A program made the position numbers and the translations under genes. A DNA stretch of 61,422 bases from Phycisphaerae bacterium (GTDB lineage Bacteria; Planctomycetota; Phycisphaerae; SM23-33), in assembly GCA_016929245.1 (NCBI GenBank), contig JAFGJE010000042.1, positions 1-61,422 of the forward strand, given 5' to 3'. The notes beneath the pieces were generated by a model that was given only the letters and a program-made list of their open reading frames with translations, searched no databases and was not told the DNA's origin. Shown here one piece after another: positions 9,027 to 16,879 of the stretch. Numbering within the stretch: position 1 is the first letter of the stretch; each line of letters starts with the position of its first letter.

Positions 9027-9258
9027 AACCAATTCAACTCAATAATGGCCGATACGATTTCTTGTCATTTCTTTGTTAGTAGCCACGGGCGCAAGCCCCC
9101 ACCTTTGCCCACATTTTCTAAAAAGAAATTCACGGTTTTTGCTGATATGGAAGAAACCATCGTATTTGTTTCTATCGCCTGAAAGGCGATGATATACCAG
9201 CCCGTTGGGCTCAAGAAAGGACGAAATCCCCTCCCTACCCTCCCCCGGTGGGGGAGGG
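9027..9258. repeat. Cluster of short hairpins between convergent genes
   Basis: Between the AEC gene and fur are several short perfect hairpins: ATCGCCT/AGGCGAT (9174-9190), AGCCC/GGGCT (9199-9211) and CCCTCCCCC/GGGGGAGGG with a three-base loop (9238-9258). The segment near 9085-9107 (CACGGGCGCAAGCCC) resembles other small repeat words seen in such genomes. The last hairpin overlaps the final codons of fur on the minus strand. The cluster probably combines dispersed repeats with a bidirectional transcript-end structure. No gene is seen here. Confidence 0.55.
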
Positions 9259-9729
9259 ATTCCCAGTTCCCCGTTTTTCGGCGCACTTCTCGCACAGGCC
9301 GAAGATCACGATCCGGTGCGTTCGCTGGTGGAAGTTGTGCTTGCGGCAGGCGTGGTCGAGTTGTTCGGCGATGTCGGCGTCGGAAAATTCGATGAACCTT
9401 CCGCACCGGTCGCAGACCATGTGTTCGTGATGCTCCCTTCCGACGGTGACTTCGTAGTGCACGTGCACGTCACCGTCGCGGATTTCCCGCAGCAGCCCCG
9501 CTTCCACGAGCAGCCCCAGCGTCCGGTAGACCGTCCCCCGGCTGACGGGACGATCGGCCTGGGCGAGAGCGGCGGCCAGTTCTTCGGCGCGGAAATGATC
9601 CCTGCATTGCAAGGCGCGTTGGAGGATGATGCGTCGCGGCTGGGTGATCCGCTCCCCGCGCCGGCGGAGAAATTGCTGGAATTCCACCCAGGCGTCATGG
9701 TCGTCCGTCGCGTCAGGCAGAGGGTTCAT
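9235..9729 (-). CDS. Fur-family metal-responsive transcriptional regulator
   Basis: This 164-residue protein has an N-terminal winged helix (residues about 12-80, with ERITQPRRIIL and SRGTVYRTLGLL) and a C-terminal dimerisation and metal-binding domain. Metal-binding residues visible are HHEHMVCDRCG (Cys96 and Cys99) and a second pair CEKC (146-149), a structural zinc site. It most likely represses metal uptake or peroxide genes, as Fur, Zur or PerR. Sequence alone does not settle which. The start at 9729 follows a GGAG box; upstream in-frame codons lack one. The last dozen residues (ending PSPTGGG) are encoded by a repeat hairpin. The ferredoxin gene is divergent from it. Confidence 0.9.
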   Translation of the reverse strand: MNPLPDATDDHDAWVEFQQFLRRRGERITQPRRIILQRALQCRDHFRAEELAAALAQADRPVSRGTVYRTLGLLVEAGLLREIRDGDVHVHYEVTVGREHHEHMVCDRCGRFIEFSDADIAEQLDHACRKHNFHQRTHRIVIFGLCEKCAEKRGTGNPSPTGGG

Positions 9730-9949
9730 GGTTTTCGTCTCCGAAAAAGGAAAAAAACCATTGAATCGCCCCCGCCGAAATTTGTATAAGATGGGCGCAT
9801 CGTGACTTTTTCCACGACAGTAGCATAACCAAGCCGCCCGGCGGCTACAATGGATTAGGCTCTGGAAAAACACAGTTGTTGGGAATATCAGATATTCCGT
9901 CAATATAACCAGGCCGTTTCAACGGCCGCAGCATAAAGGATAGAAGACT

Positions 9950-10123
9950 ATGGCGTATGTGATTACCGATGCCTGCACCATGTGCGGTTCGTGCAAGGAT
10001 GTCTGCCCCGTCGAGGCGATCAAGGAAGGCGACCCGCAATACACGATCGATGCCGACGAATGCATCGACTGCGGCGCCTGCGTGGGCGAGTGCCCCGTGG
10101 AAGCCATCAAGGAAGGCGACTGA
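9950..10123 (+). CDS. Two-cluster [4Fe-4S] ferredoxin
   Basis: This 57-residue ferredoxin carries two complete cluster motifs, C-x2-C-x2-C-x3-CP (Cys9, 12, 15 and 19, and Cys38, 41, 44 and 48), each followed by VEAIKEGD. The two halves are a clear internal duplication. It is a low-potential electron carrier for anaerobic or fermentative redox enzymes. An AAAGGA box lies before the ATG, and a hairpin (GGCCGT/ACGGCC, about 9913-9928) sits in its leader. A strong intrinsic terminator follows at 10241-10282. Its partner enzyme is not in this window. Confidence 0.95.
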   Translation: MAYVITDACTMCGSCKDVCPVEAIKEGDPQYTIDADECIDCGACVGECPVEAIKEGD

Positions 10124-10240
10124 TCGCTCCCGGGTTCCCCGCCGGGGAACGTATCAATACGATTGTCGCGCAACAACCGTTTCGGCGACGTAGTTTCGCA
10201 CGAAACCGATGCAAGCGAAGACAACTCGTATGCAGATGAT

Positions 10241-10282
10241 AAAAACTCCGCTTCGCGTTTTGTGACGTGAAGCGGAGTTTTT
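10241..10282 (+). terminator. Intrinsic terminator after ferredoxin
   Basis: A perfect 14-bp stem pairs AAAAACTCCGCTTC (10241-10254) with GAAGCGGAGTTTTT (10269-10282), giving a GC-rich core and a terminal T-run on the plus strand. Because the arm also has an A-run at its 5' side, it could work in both directions. Confidence 0.88.
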
Positions 10283-10539
10283 GTATGCTTCCCGCCGCTG
10301 GAATAGTCTGAAACTGTTCAAAAACGCCTCAAAACAATTCCCCGCGTGAATTGACTCGGCTAATCCAAACTCATGGACATTTCGTCAGAAAATCCGCACT
10401 ACCATATGTACATTGGGAATTTTGTAATTGACTTAAATAAAAGCGGTTATCGTTTTTCCTCGCGGAGGAGTTTTCTTTGGCAGGCATGGTTTTTCATAGA
10501 AAAAACCCGAAATGGAGGAGGAAAAATGCAATTAATCGC

Positions 10540-10567
10540 TGGACATCGCGTTAAGATGTATTATAAT
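10540..10567 (+). promoter_or_regulatory. Predicted sigma-70-type promoter upstream of the pseudopilin leader
   Basis: A -35-like TGGACA (10540-10545) is separated by 16 bases from an exact TATAAT (10562-10567). Transcription would start near 10574, giving a leader of about 240 bases before the pseudopilin ATG at 10812. The rest of 10283-10539 is AT-rich with only weak open frames, and I see no gene there. An 81-codon open frame (10373-10618) covers this promoter but looks non-coding. Confidence 0.5.
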
Positions 10568-10639
10568 ATTACAATAAGGAACCCGCAGGCAAAATATAGG
10601 TTATCGTGGAGATTATAGATTATCGGATCGGATTATAGA

Positions 10640-10805
10640 GACAATCCCATCCCCCAAACTGACGCCACGAAACGTGGATGCGGGTGGTATATATAGCCGG
10701 GGATGGGACGGTCAAAGGTTTGCTTCCGGGCTTTGGGTTGAGAACGCATCGCTTTCCAACGATAATGGAACGCACCGTCCCCGCCATACATTGTAACATC
10801 AGGAG
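10640..10805 (+). promoter_or_regulatory. Structured, switch-like 5' leader of the pseudopilin gene
   Basis: Two stems compete for the same bases. Stem A pairs CCCATCCCC (10646-10654) with GGGGATGGG (10699-10707) and encloses a small hairpin CCACG-AAA-CGTGG (10665-10677). Stem B pairs GGGACGGT (10705-10712) with ACCGTCCC (10774-10781). They share GGG at 10705-10707, so both cannot form fully. Stem B ends 20 bases before the AGGAG ribosome-binding site (10801-10805). This is the geometry of a cis-regulatory RNA. I do not recognise a known riboswitch class. Confidence 0.45.
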
Positions 10806-10811
10806 AAGATC

Positions 10812-11579
10812 ATGATTCTCCAAAATCGAAGCAACCATAAACGACAAAACACAGCCTTTACGCTGATCGAGCTGTTAGTCGTCATCGCCATCATATCACT
10901 GTTGGTAGCCATTCTCCTGCCGAGTCTTCAAAAGGCCAAGGATCTGGCGAAGTCGTCGGTTTGCACGACACAGTTACACGCTCAGCACCTTGCCTTTATG
11001 TTTTATGGCGATGATAACGCGGAGAAAATTTTTGACGGATACAGGCAAAATGAAAGTCCTTACAATTATGACGGCGACTGGCCAAGGTATTTGGCTAAAT
11101 ATTTTGATTTGCCGCCGAGAGACTATAACGCGCCTGATGCGCCTTCCTGGGGTTCGACGTGGACAAGAACATCAACGTACAGCGCCTTTACCTGTCCAGG
11201 GGTGGATAATCCGGCGAAATCAACCAGTTATTCCATCAATTACAATCTTCTTGGCAACTACAGCGGCGTCGACTATGACACCTGGCGCAGGCTGTATTGG
11301 CATATGCTGAATGATGAAGGCGCCCACAGCAGTCAAACCCTGCGAATGGGAGATACGGGCGACTTTGTCTATATCGACGTGGGCCTTTGCCGATACTACA
11401 ATTCTTCCGATCAGGAACATGCGTACAAAATGATGAGCAGGCGCCATATGGACGGCGGAAATTATCTTTTCTGTGACGGCCACATCGAGTTGGTGTCCGG
11501 AGAATGGGGGAATTGGATATGGACATGGACGAATTCAAACAACAGCCTCTCCCTCGATTCCACGAAGTGGAATAACTGA
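10812..11579 (+). CDS. Pseudopilin-like secreted protein with H-X9-DG signature
   Basis: This 255-residue protein has a type IV pilin/type II secretion N-terminus: a short basic leader, then FTLIELLVVIAIISLLVAI (about residues 17-35), cleaved before Phe by a prepilin peptidase. Near the C-terminus RHMDGGNYLFCDGHIE contains His, nine residues, then Asp-Gly, the H-X9-DG signature of a family expanded in planctomycetes and relatives. The role of such proteins is unclear; they may be minor pseudopilins or surface proteins. An AGGAG box precedes the ATG, and the leader upstream is strongly structured. Confidence 0.88.
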   Translation: MILQNRSNHKRQNTAFTLIELLVVIAIISLLVAILLPSLQKAKDLAKSSVCTTQLHAQHLAFMFYGDDNAEKIFDGYRQNESPYNYDGDWPRYLAKYFDLPPRDYNAPDAPSWGSTWTRTSTYSAFTCPGVDNPAKSTSYSINYNLLGNYSGVDYDTWRRLYWHMLNDEGAHSSQTLRMGDTGDFVYIDVGLCRYYNSSDQEHAYKMMSRRHMDGGNYLFCDGHIELVSGEWGNWIWTWTNSNNSLSLDSTKWNN

Positions 11580-11876
11580 TCCAACCGCATGACATTCATT
11601 TTATCATGACGGATAAGACATTCAATTGGATAACTTTATTATTCCTGCGCGGTATCGAGTGTATTTGATTTACATTTTTTAATTCAATGAAATATTTTCA
11701 TATTATATGCGTATTACATAATATGAATTATAATCTATACCCGGAAAGATAATGTAATTGAAATGAATGCATAATACGACGAATTATAAATTTCCATAAC
11801 TATTATCATATTATGCGATTGTTTGGATGATTCATAAATATTCACCTGATGAAATATAATGATATTGGAGTCGGAT
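11580..11876. promoter_or_regulatory. AT-rich control region before the plus-strand glycan genes
   Basis: About 300 bases of AT-rich sequence contain many TATAAT-like words and no credible gene. An 8-bp inverted repeat CATATTAT/ATAATATG (11699-11706 with 11718-11725) could be an operator or a weak transcript-end hairpin. The GGAG ribosome-binding site of the next gene lies just before 11877. Confidence 0.4.
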
Positions 11877-14800
11877 ATGAGTAAATACATATATATCATT
11901 CCCGCGTTTTTCCCTTTTCTGTTTTGCTTTGCCTCGCGGGCAACCGAGCAGGTTCCGGCGGATGTTCTGGGATTGAGTGTATCGCTTCGAGCGAAAGAAT
12001 CCCCGGAACATAAACCGCGCGTGTTGCCGAAGGGACAGGCCGTCGCGTTTTCGTTGAAGGATACCCCGGCGGGAGCGTATCGGCTGGCTGTCGAGGTTCT
12101 CTCGGCGGATGAGACCGGCGAAGACGGGAAACATATTCTCGGCGGGTTCAATTATCTGCTTCCCAGGCCGTCGTATACGATGTCGCTCAACGGTAAGGAC
12201 ATCCCGATGAATCTGAGCTGCCGTTCACCGATACGACTCGAAGACGACCCGCGCACGAAAAAGCCCGTGTACGTCGGATGGATGATTTCCAGGGGTTTTT
12301 TAGACCTTAAGCCCGGCAGCCGTCTTACGATTCAATGCAAAAAACACGGTGGATTCGTCCGGCGCATCACGCTGCTGGATGACACGATGTGGGAGGCGGA
12401 GAAGATTCGCTCCTCGGACCTCCCGCCGGCGCGCAGTGACATGGGTTGGGGGCCGACGTTGTTCACCCGCCCGCCTTATACCCGCTGGTACGAAATTAAA
12501 CGCCTCGACGACACGATCAAAGCGATGGAGTATTTCTCCGACGGTTTCGCCAAACCCTACCTGAAGGAGAATCCCTACGCGTCGCTCATCGAGGAAGGAA
12601 AAACGTTCCGCGGGAAAGTCCAGACCTACCGCGACGCCTCCGCCAATAAAGCCTTCGCCATCGACGAGGGCGCGAACCTGGCGAAGCAATGGCAGGATTA
12701 TTATGCGAATGTCAATAAGACGCTTCATAAGACAATCCCGCCGGTTCTTGAGAGTCTTCGTACAAAGTTAGATTTCGAAAAGAGCGGCATCAAATTAAAC
12801 GAATCCTGCTGGCCGGGCCGCGAGGCGATGTACAGCCGCGACGTGGCACGGGAATATATCAACGGCGCGGAGAAGGAACTCCAGCAACTCAACGATCCGA
12901 ACGACCACCGCAAACGGCACATCCTCAACCTGATCACCTTCACGGACAACGCGGCCGAGTTCGCCGAAAATGCTCTTGGAGAAGCATCCAAACCGCAAAC
13001 GACCGTCGAGTTCCCGGATTATTTCGTGGCGGCCCAGAAGGATGATCCCACCCCCATCCTGCCGGCGACGAAGGCGCCGCGCGGTGAAATCTGCCTCAAC
13101 GGCGTGTGGGATTTCGCGATCAACAAAGGTCCGGACAACCCTCCCAAGCCCAACGAATGGCCTCGCGAACAACAGGTTCCGCACGGCGAGTGGGGATTCT
13201 CCATCAACAAAGCCGGCATCCCCGTCGAGAAATGGCTGAAGCAATCCCGCGCCTACTGGGAATGGTATGAAACCAACGTGTGGTATCACACGGAGTTCGA
13301 CGTCCCGTCCGACTGGACGGAACGACGAATGGTCATCGCCTTCGAGGAGGTCGTCTCCTATATTGAAATCTTCGTCAACGGCAGGTACGCCGGCCTGCAT
13401 CGCACGGGATTGATTCCCTTCGAGATCGACGTGACGAAACACCTCGTTCCCGGCGCGAGGAACAACATCCTCGTCTATGTCGTCAACGACACCAAGACAG
13501 CCCGTCCCGGTTCGCACTATCGATACCAGACGCGTCCCAATCTCCATCCCACGCGAACGGAGGAGGGATACTTCGGCGGCATCAACGGCGACGTGTACCT
13601 TCGCGCCACCCCCAAAACGCGCATCGCCGAGACGTACGTGCGCACCTGGGCGGACAAGCGCATTCGCGTCGAAACGACGGTCAGAAACGACACGGACAAA
13701 CCGGTGGACTCATCGGTGACGAACGTCATTCGCCAAGCCGGCAAGGATCTCTTTTCCCTGCCGCCGCAAAAGATTCACCTCCAGCCGGGCGAGGAAAAAA
13801 CCGTCGTCACGGAGGCGACCTGGCCCGAGGCGAAACTCTGGGGCGTCGGCGGTCAATTTGGGAGCCCGGAGAATCTCTATTATCTTGTTTCCCGGATCGG
13901 GGAGATTGACACATCTTACACGGAATTCGGATTCCGTGAATTAACCATTCAAGAACCGAACTTTTATCTCAATGGAATACGGTTTCCGCTCCAGGGGGAC
14001 AATTTCACGGCTGTCAAACGATATCCCGAACGCCGATGCCATTGGTACATCTATCAGTTATTCCGATTGAATCGCGAAGCGAACATCAATTTCACCCGCG
14101 CCCATCAAAGCTGCGTGTTTCCGGATCACGCGGAAATCGCCAATCGAATCGGCATTCTGTTGGAACCGGAAGGCCCATGGTGGACGCTGAATCCACCCAG
14201 CGACATCATCGATCAGCGTAACACGGCCGAAAGACCCCATGGACAATGGTCGCCATATGAAAACCGCTCCTATGACGATCCCGTCTGGCGGAAGAATTGT
14301 CGCGCGTATTATCGGGAGATCGTCAAACGATATCGGAACAATCCGAGCGTCGCCATTTTCTCCACGGAAAACGAGTGTCTGGCCGGCGAAAACGCGGACA
14401 CGATTTACCAATTCAATCAATGGATCAAGCAAGTCGCTCCGCACCTGATCGTCGATTGTCATTCCAATTGCTCCGTCTGGGACGACCGGTTCGAGATCGC
14501 CAATTTCCACGACTATGACGTGTACGTCGCGCGAATGCTGGAATGGGCGGAGGCGTCCGGGCCGAACCACAAACCCGTCATCATCGGCGAATTCTATAAT
14601 TACTCTCTGCCCAAAGTCGTCTTTCACAGTCCCCCCGGCCAGGCGAAGGCGGCCGAATGGGCAATGGCCAAGTGGGTTGAACGACGGTTCGCCGAATACA
14701 TCGAGAAACTCAACGCCGGTCCGATGTATTTCACCTTCGAGGACAATTCCGGCGCGCTGTGGTGCAACGCCTCCCCCGAAACGGACGGTCCCTGGGCGGA

Positions 14801-16691
14801 TCGGGACGGCACGAAAGACTACAACGGCGTGATCTACCCCGATTGGCCCAGCACGTCAGGCCGGGGAGGTTTCAAAGTCGAGCGATTTCTCACGTCGCCG
14901 AACGTCACGGCGATCAATTTCTGCGATCCCGCGCGGATCGCGGCGACGACCACGAAAGTCTTCGACGCCTTCCAAAAGGCGTACAAGGAAATCCCCGGCT
15001 GGTCGAACCGACGCCAGCCGGAACTGATCGTGACGGTTCTTCAAAGCGGTAAACCCGTCCCCGGCGTGAACGTGTTCCTCGTTCCAAAAGACAACCAGGC
15101 GACGGAGCCTGTCGGCGTGGAAGCCGACGCCGAGGGAAAGGCGTGGTTCATCGCGCGCGAGTCGGGCAAATACGCCGTGCAGGTCGGCTACAACGGTAAA
15201 GTGGCCGACAATGAAGTGACGCTCGATACGACGGAGATCGAGAATCGCGGCGGATTCGACTACATCCCCCGCGCGACGATCGACCTGGATCATCCCGATA
15301 AAATGACGGTCGCCTTGCCGGAGAATACTCCGCTGATTCGCCCGAAAGCGTCCCAGGCGGCGAAGAGTCTCCCGCCGGTTCCGAATCTGCAACAGGGAAC
15401 CGAATCCGTCAGCGCCGAAGGATTCATCCGCGACTGGCTGGTGTGCGGGCCCTTTCCCGGCGGCGGCAGGGACGTGGAAGATCAAACCCTCGGATGGAAC
15501 GTGGATTCTCTCGCCCCCACCGGCGGTGAACTCCAAACGACTCCGAAACCCGGAACGACATATCCCGCGGAGTTCCAGGAAACCCAATACGCCTACTGGG
15601 AGCCGGCCAAAATCGACGTCGCCTGGCGGCGGTACGTCTCGCCCGAAGATTTCGTCGATCTGGGAAAGGTGTTTCAGCGGAACGACGTGAAGGGGCTGGA
15701 TTTCGCGCCCGTGCAGTTCGTCGTCGGATACGCCGCCTGCACGATCGACAGCCCGACGGAACGAGACGCGATCATTTCCCTCGGAAGCGACGACGGATAC
15801 AAGCTGTACCTGAATCACGAGCGGATCAAGGCCGATCGCGTCTACCGCGGCGCGAAAAAGGACGAGGATAAAATTCCCGTCCACCTGAAAAAGGGAAAAA
15901 ACCTCCTGATGCTCAAGGTGGAACAGGACGTCGGCGGATACGGTTTTTTTCTGCGCCTGCTGGAGGATCAACCGCTTCGTCTTCCGATCGTCCATGAAAC
16001 GTCGCGTACGAAACTACAAAAGGACGGCTGGATTCGTGACTGGCTGCTCTGCGGACCTTTCGCCAATCCGGGACGGGGGTTGAACGAGAAAACCTGGGCG
16101 TTCGATTACCTCGCCTCCGACGGCGGGGAAGCGAAAATCCAACCCGCGGCGGGGATGAAGTACGTCGCGGAATTCGCCGAGGATTCGACCGTCAGTTGGA
16201 CGCCGGGCAAGGCCGACATCTCCTGGCGCGAGGCGGAAGCGCGGAAGGATGGATTCGTCAATCTCTCCGAAGAATTCGTGACGAAGCAAATCCAGGGACT
16301 CGACTTCCCGCCCGTGGAAAACGTCCTGGGATACGCCGCCGTGTACGTGTATTGCGATCAACCGACGCGGGGACGCCTCGAAATCGACACGGACAACGGT
16401 GTGAAGGTCCGGCTGAATCAAAAACAAATCTTCGACAAGCACGTGCATCGATACAACACCGACCCGGCTTCCCCGAACAAAATGATTTTCGAGGAAGGAA
16501 ATTATTATCAGAACGTCGAGTTGAAACAGGGCGTGAACGTTCTGCTGCTGAAGCTCGACGTCGCCGGCGGGCCGTTCCGGTTCCGCTGCCGATTCATCGA
16601 CGAAAAAGGCGAGTCGATCCCGAATCTGCATGTCGGTACGGAGGCGCCTGAAAACCGAACTCCTGAGGGAATAAAAAACGAAAAATCATAA
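11877..16691 (+). CDS. Large secreted GH2-like glycoside hydrolase with tandem C-terminal domains
   Basis: This 1604-residue exported enzyme has a signal peptide (residues 1-22). A GH2-type sugar-binding jelly roll lies at about 405-560 (starts LNGVWDFAINKG), then an Ig-like domain and a TIM barrel. The likely acid/base is Glu833 in STENECL, after the typical Asn, and the nucleophile is Glu905 in VIIGEFYNY. Beyond a short Ig-like insert, the C-terminus holds two homologous copies (about 1182-1375 and 1384-1595), each starting G-[FW]-IRDWL-[VL]-CGPF and ending in a PA14-like jelly roll. Exo-acting beta-galactosidase, glucuronidase or mannosidase activity is inferred. ATG 11877 follows GGAG; an in-frame ATG at 11859 is possible. 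Confidence 0.85.
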   Translation: MSKYIYIIPAFFPFLFCFASRATEQVPADVLGLSVSLRAKESPEHKPRVLPKGQAVAFSLKDTPAGAYRLAVEVLSADETGEDGKHILGGFNYLLPRPSYTMSLNGKDIPMNLSCRSPIRLEDDPRTKKPVYVGWMISRGFLDLKPGSRLTIQCKKHGGFVRRITLLDDTMWEAEKIRSSDLPPARSDMGWGPTLFTRPPYTRWYEIKRLDDTIKAMEYFSDGFAKPYLKENPYASLIEEGKTFRGKVQTYRDASANKAFAIDEGANLAKQWQDYYANVNKTLHKTIPPVLESLRTKLDFEKSGIKLNESCWPGREAMYSRDVAREYINGAEKELQQLNDPNDHRKRHILNLITFTDNAAEFAENALGEASKPQTTVEFPDYFVAAQKDDPTPILPATKAPRGEICLNGVWDFAINKGPDNPPKPNEWPREQQVPHGEWGFSINKAGIPVEKWLKQSRAYWEWYETNVWYHTEFDVPSDWTERRMVIAFEEVVSYIEIFVNGRYAGLHRTGLIPFEIDVTKHLVPGARNNILVYVVNDTKTARPGSHYRYQTRPNLHPTRTEEGYFGGINGDVYLRATPKTRIAETYVRTWADKRIRVETTVRNDTDKPVDSSVTNVIRQAGKDLFSLPPQKIHLQPGEEKTVVTEATWPEAKLWGVGGQFGSPENLYYLVSRIGEIDTSYTEFGFRELTIQEPNFYLNGIRFPLQGDNFTAVKRYPERRCHWYIYQLFRLNREANINFTRAHQSCVFPDHAEIANRIGILLEPEGPWWTLNPPSDIIDQRNTAERPHGQWSPYENRSYDDPVWRKNCRAYYREIVKRYRNNPSVAIFSTENECLAGENADTIYQFNQWIKQVAPHLIVDCHSNCSVWDDRFEIANFHDYDVYVARMLEWAEASGPNHKPVIIGEFYNYSLPKVVFHSPPGQAKAAEWAMAKWVERRFAEYIEKLNAGPMYFTFEDNSGALWCNASPETDGPWADRDGTKDYNGVIYPDWPSTSGRGGFKVERFLTSPNVTAINFCDPARIAATTTKVFDAFQKAYKEIPGWSNRRQPELIVTVLQSGKPVPGVNVFLVPKDNQATEPVGVEADAEGKAWFIARESGKYAVQVGYNGKVADNEVTLDTTEIENRGGFDYIPRATIDLDHPDKMTVALPENTPLIRPKASQAAKSLPPVPNLQQGTESVSAEGFIRDWLVCGPFPGGGRDVEDQTLGWNVDSLAPTGGELQTTPKPGTTYPAEFQETQYAYWEPAKIDVAWRRYVSPEDFVDLGKVFQRNDVKGLDFAPVQFVVGYAACTIDSPTERDAIISLGSDDGYKLYLNHERIKADRVYRGAKKDEDKIPVHLKKGKNLLMLKVEQDVGGYGFFLRLLEDQPLRLPIVHETSRTKLQKDGWIRDWLLCGPFANPGRGLNEKTWAFDYLASDGGEAKIQPAAGMKYVAEFAEDSTVSWTPGKADISWREAEARKDGFVNLSEEFVTKQIQGLDFPPVENVLGYAAVYVYCDQPTRGRLEIDTDNGVKVRLNQKQIFDKHVHRYNTDPASPNKMIFEEGNYYQNVELKQGVNVLLLKLDVAGGPFRFRCRFIDEKGESIPNLHVGTEAPENRTPEGIKNEKS

Positions 16692-16879
16692 TCGCCTTTA
16701 TTACAATTGGTTGCGTCACGAAAACGCTTCCAAAAACTGATCTTTTCCGTTTTACTATGGTTTAGGTTTGCAATAGGATGACTCCTCCGGCGTTTTCAAT
16801 ACAACTTCAGAAAGGAAAATGGGCAAGCTTGGTTTCTGCGCCCGTGAAGGCATGGATTGGTTTGGAAAGGAACGCGAGC

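Noticed and set aside
9930..9949. Fur box between fur and the ferredoxin gene
   Set aside because: No match to the GATAATGATAATCATTATC consensus was seen in the divergent gap, so regulation of the ferredoxin by the neighbouring Fur is not claimed.
10373..10618. An 81-codon open frame before the pseudopilin leader
   Set aside because: It has no clear ribosome-binding site and no family likeness, and it covers the promoter-like boxes.
16778..16879. Upstream ATG start for the binding-protein/permease fusion
   Set aside because: It has no properly spaced ribosome-binding site and would put 34 extra residues before an otherwise perfect signal peptide. The GTG at 16880 has AAAGGAA before it.
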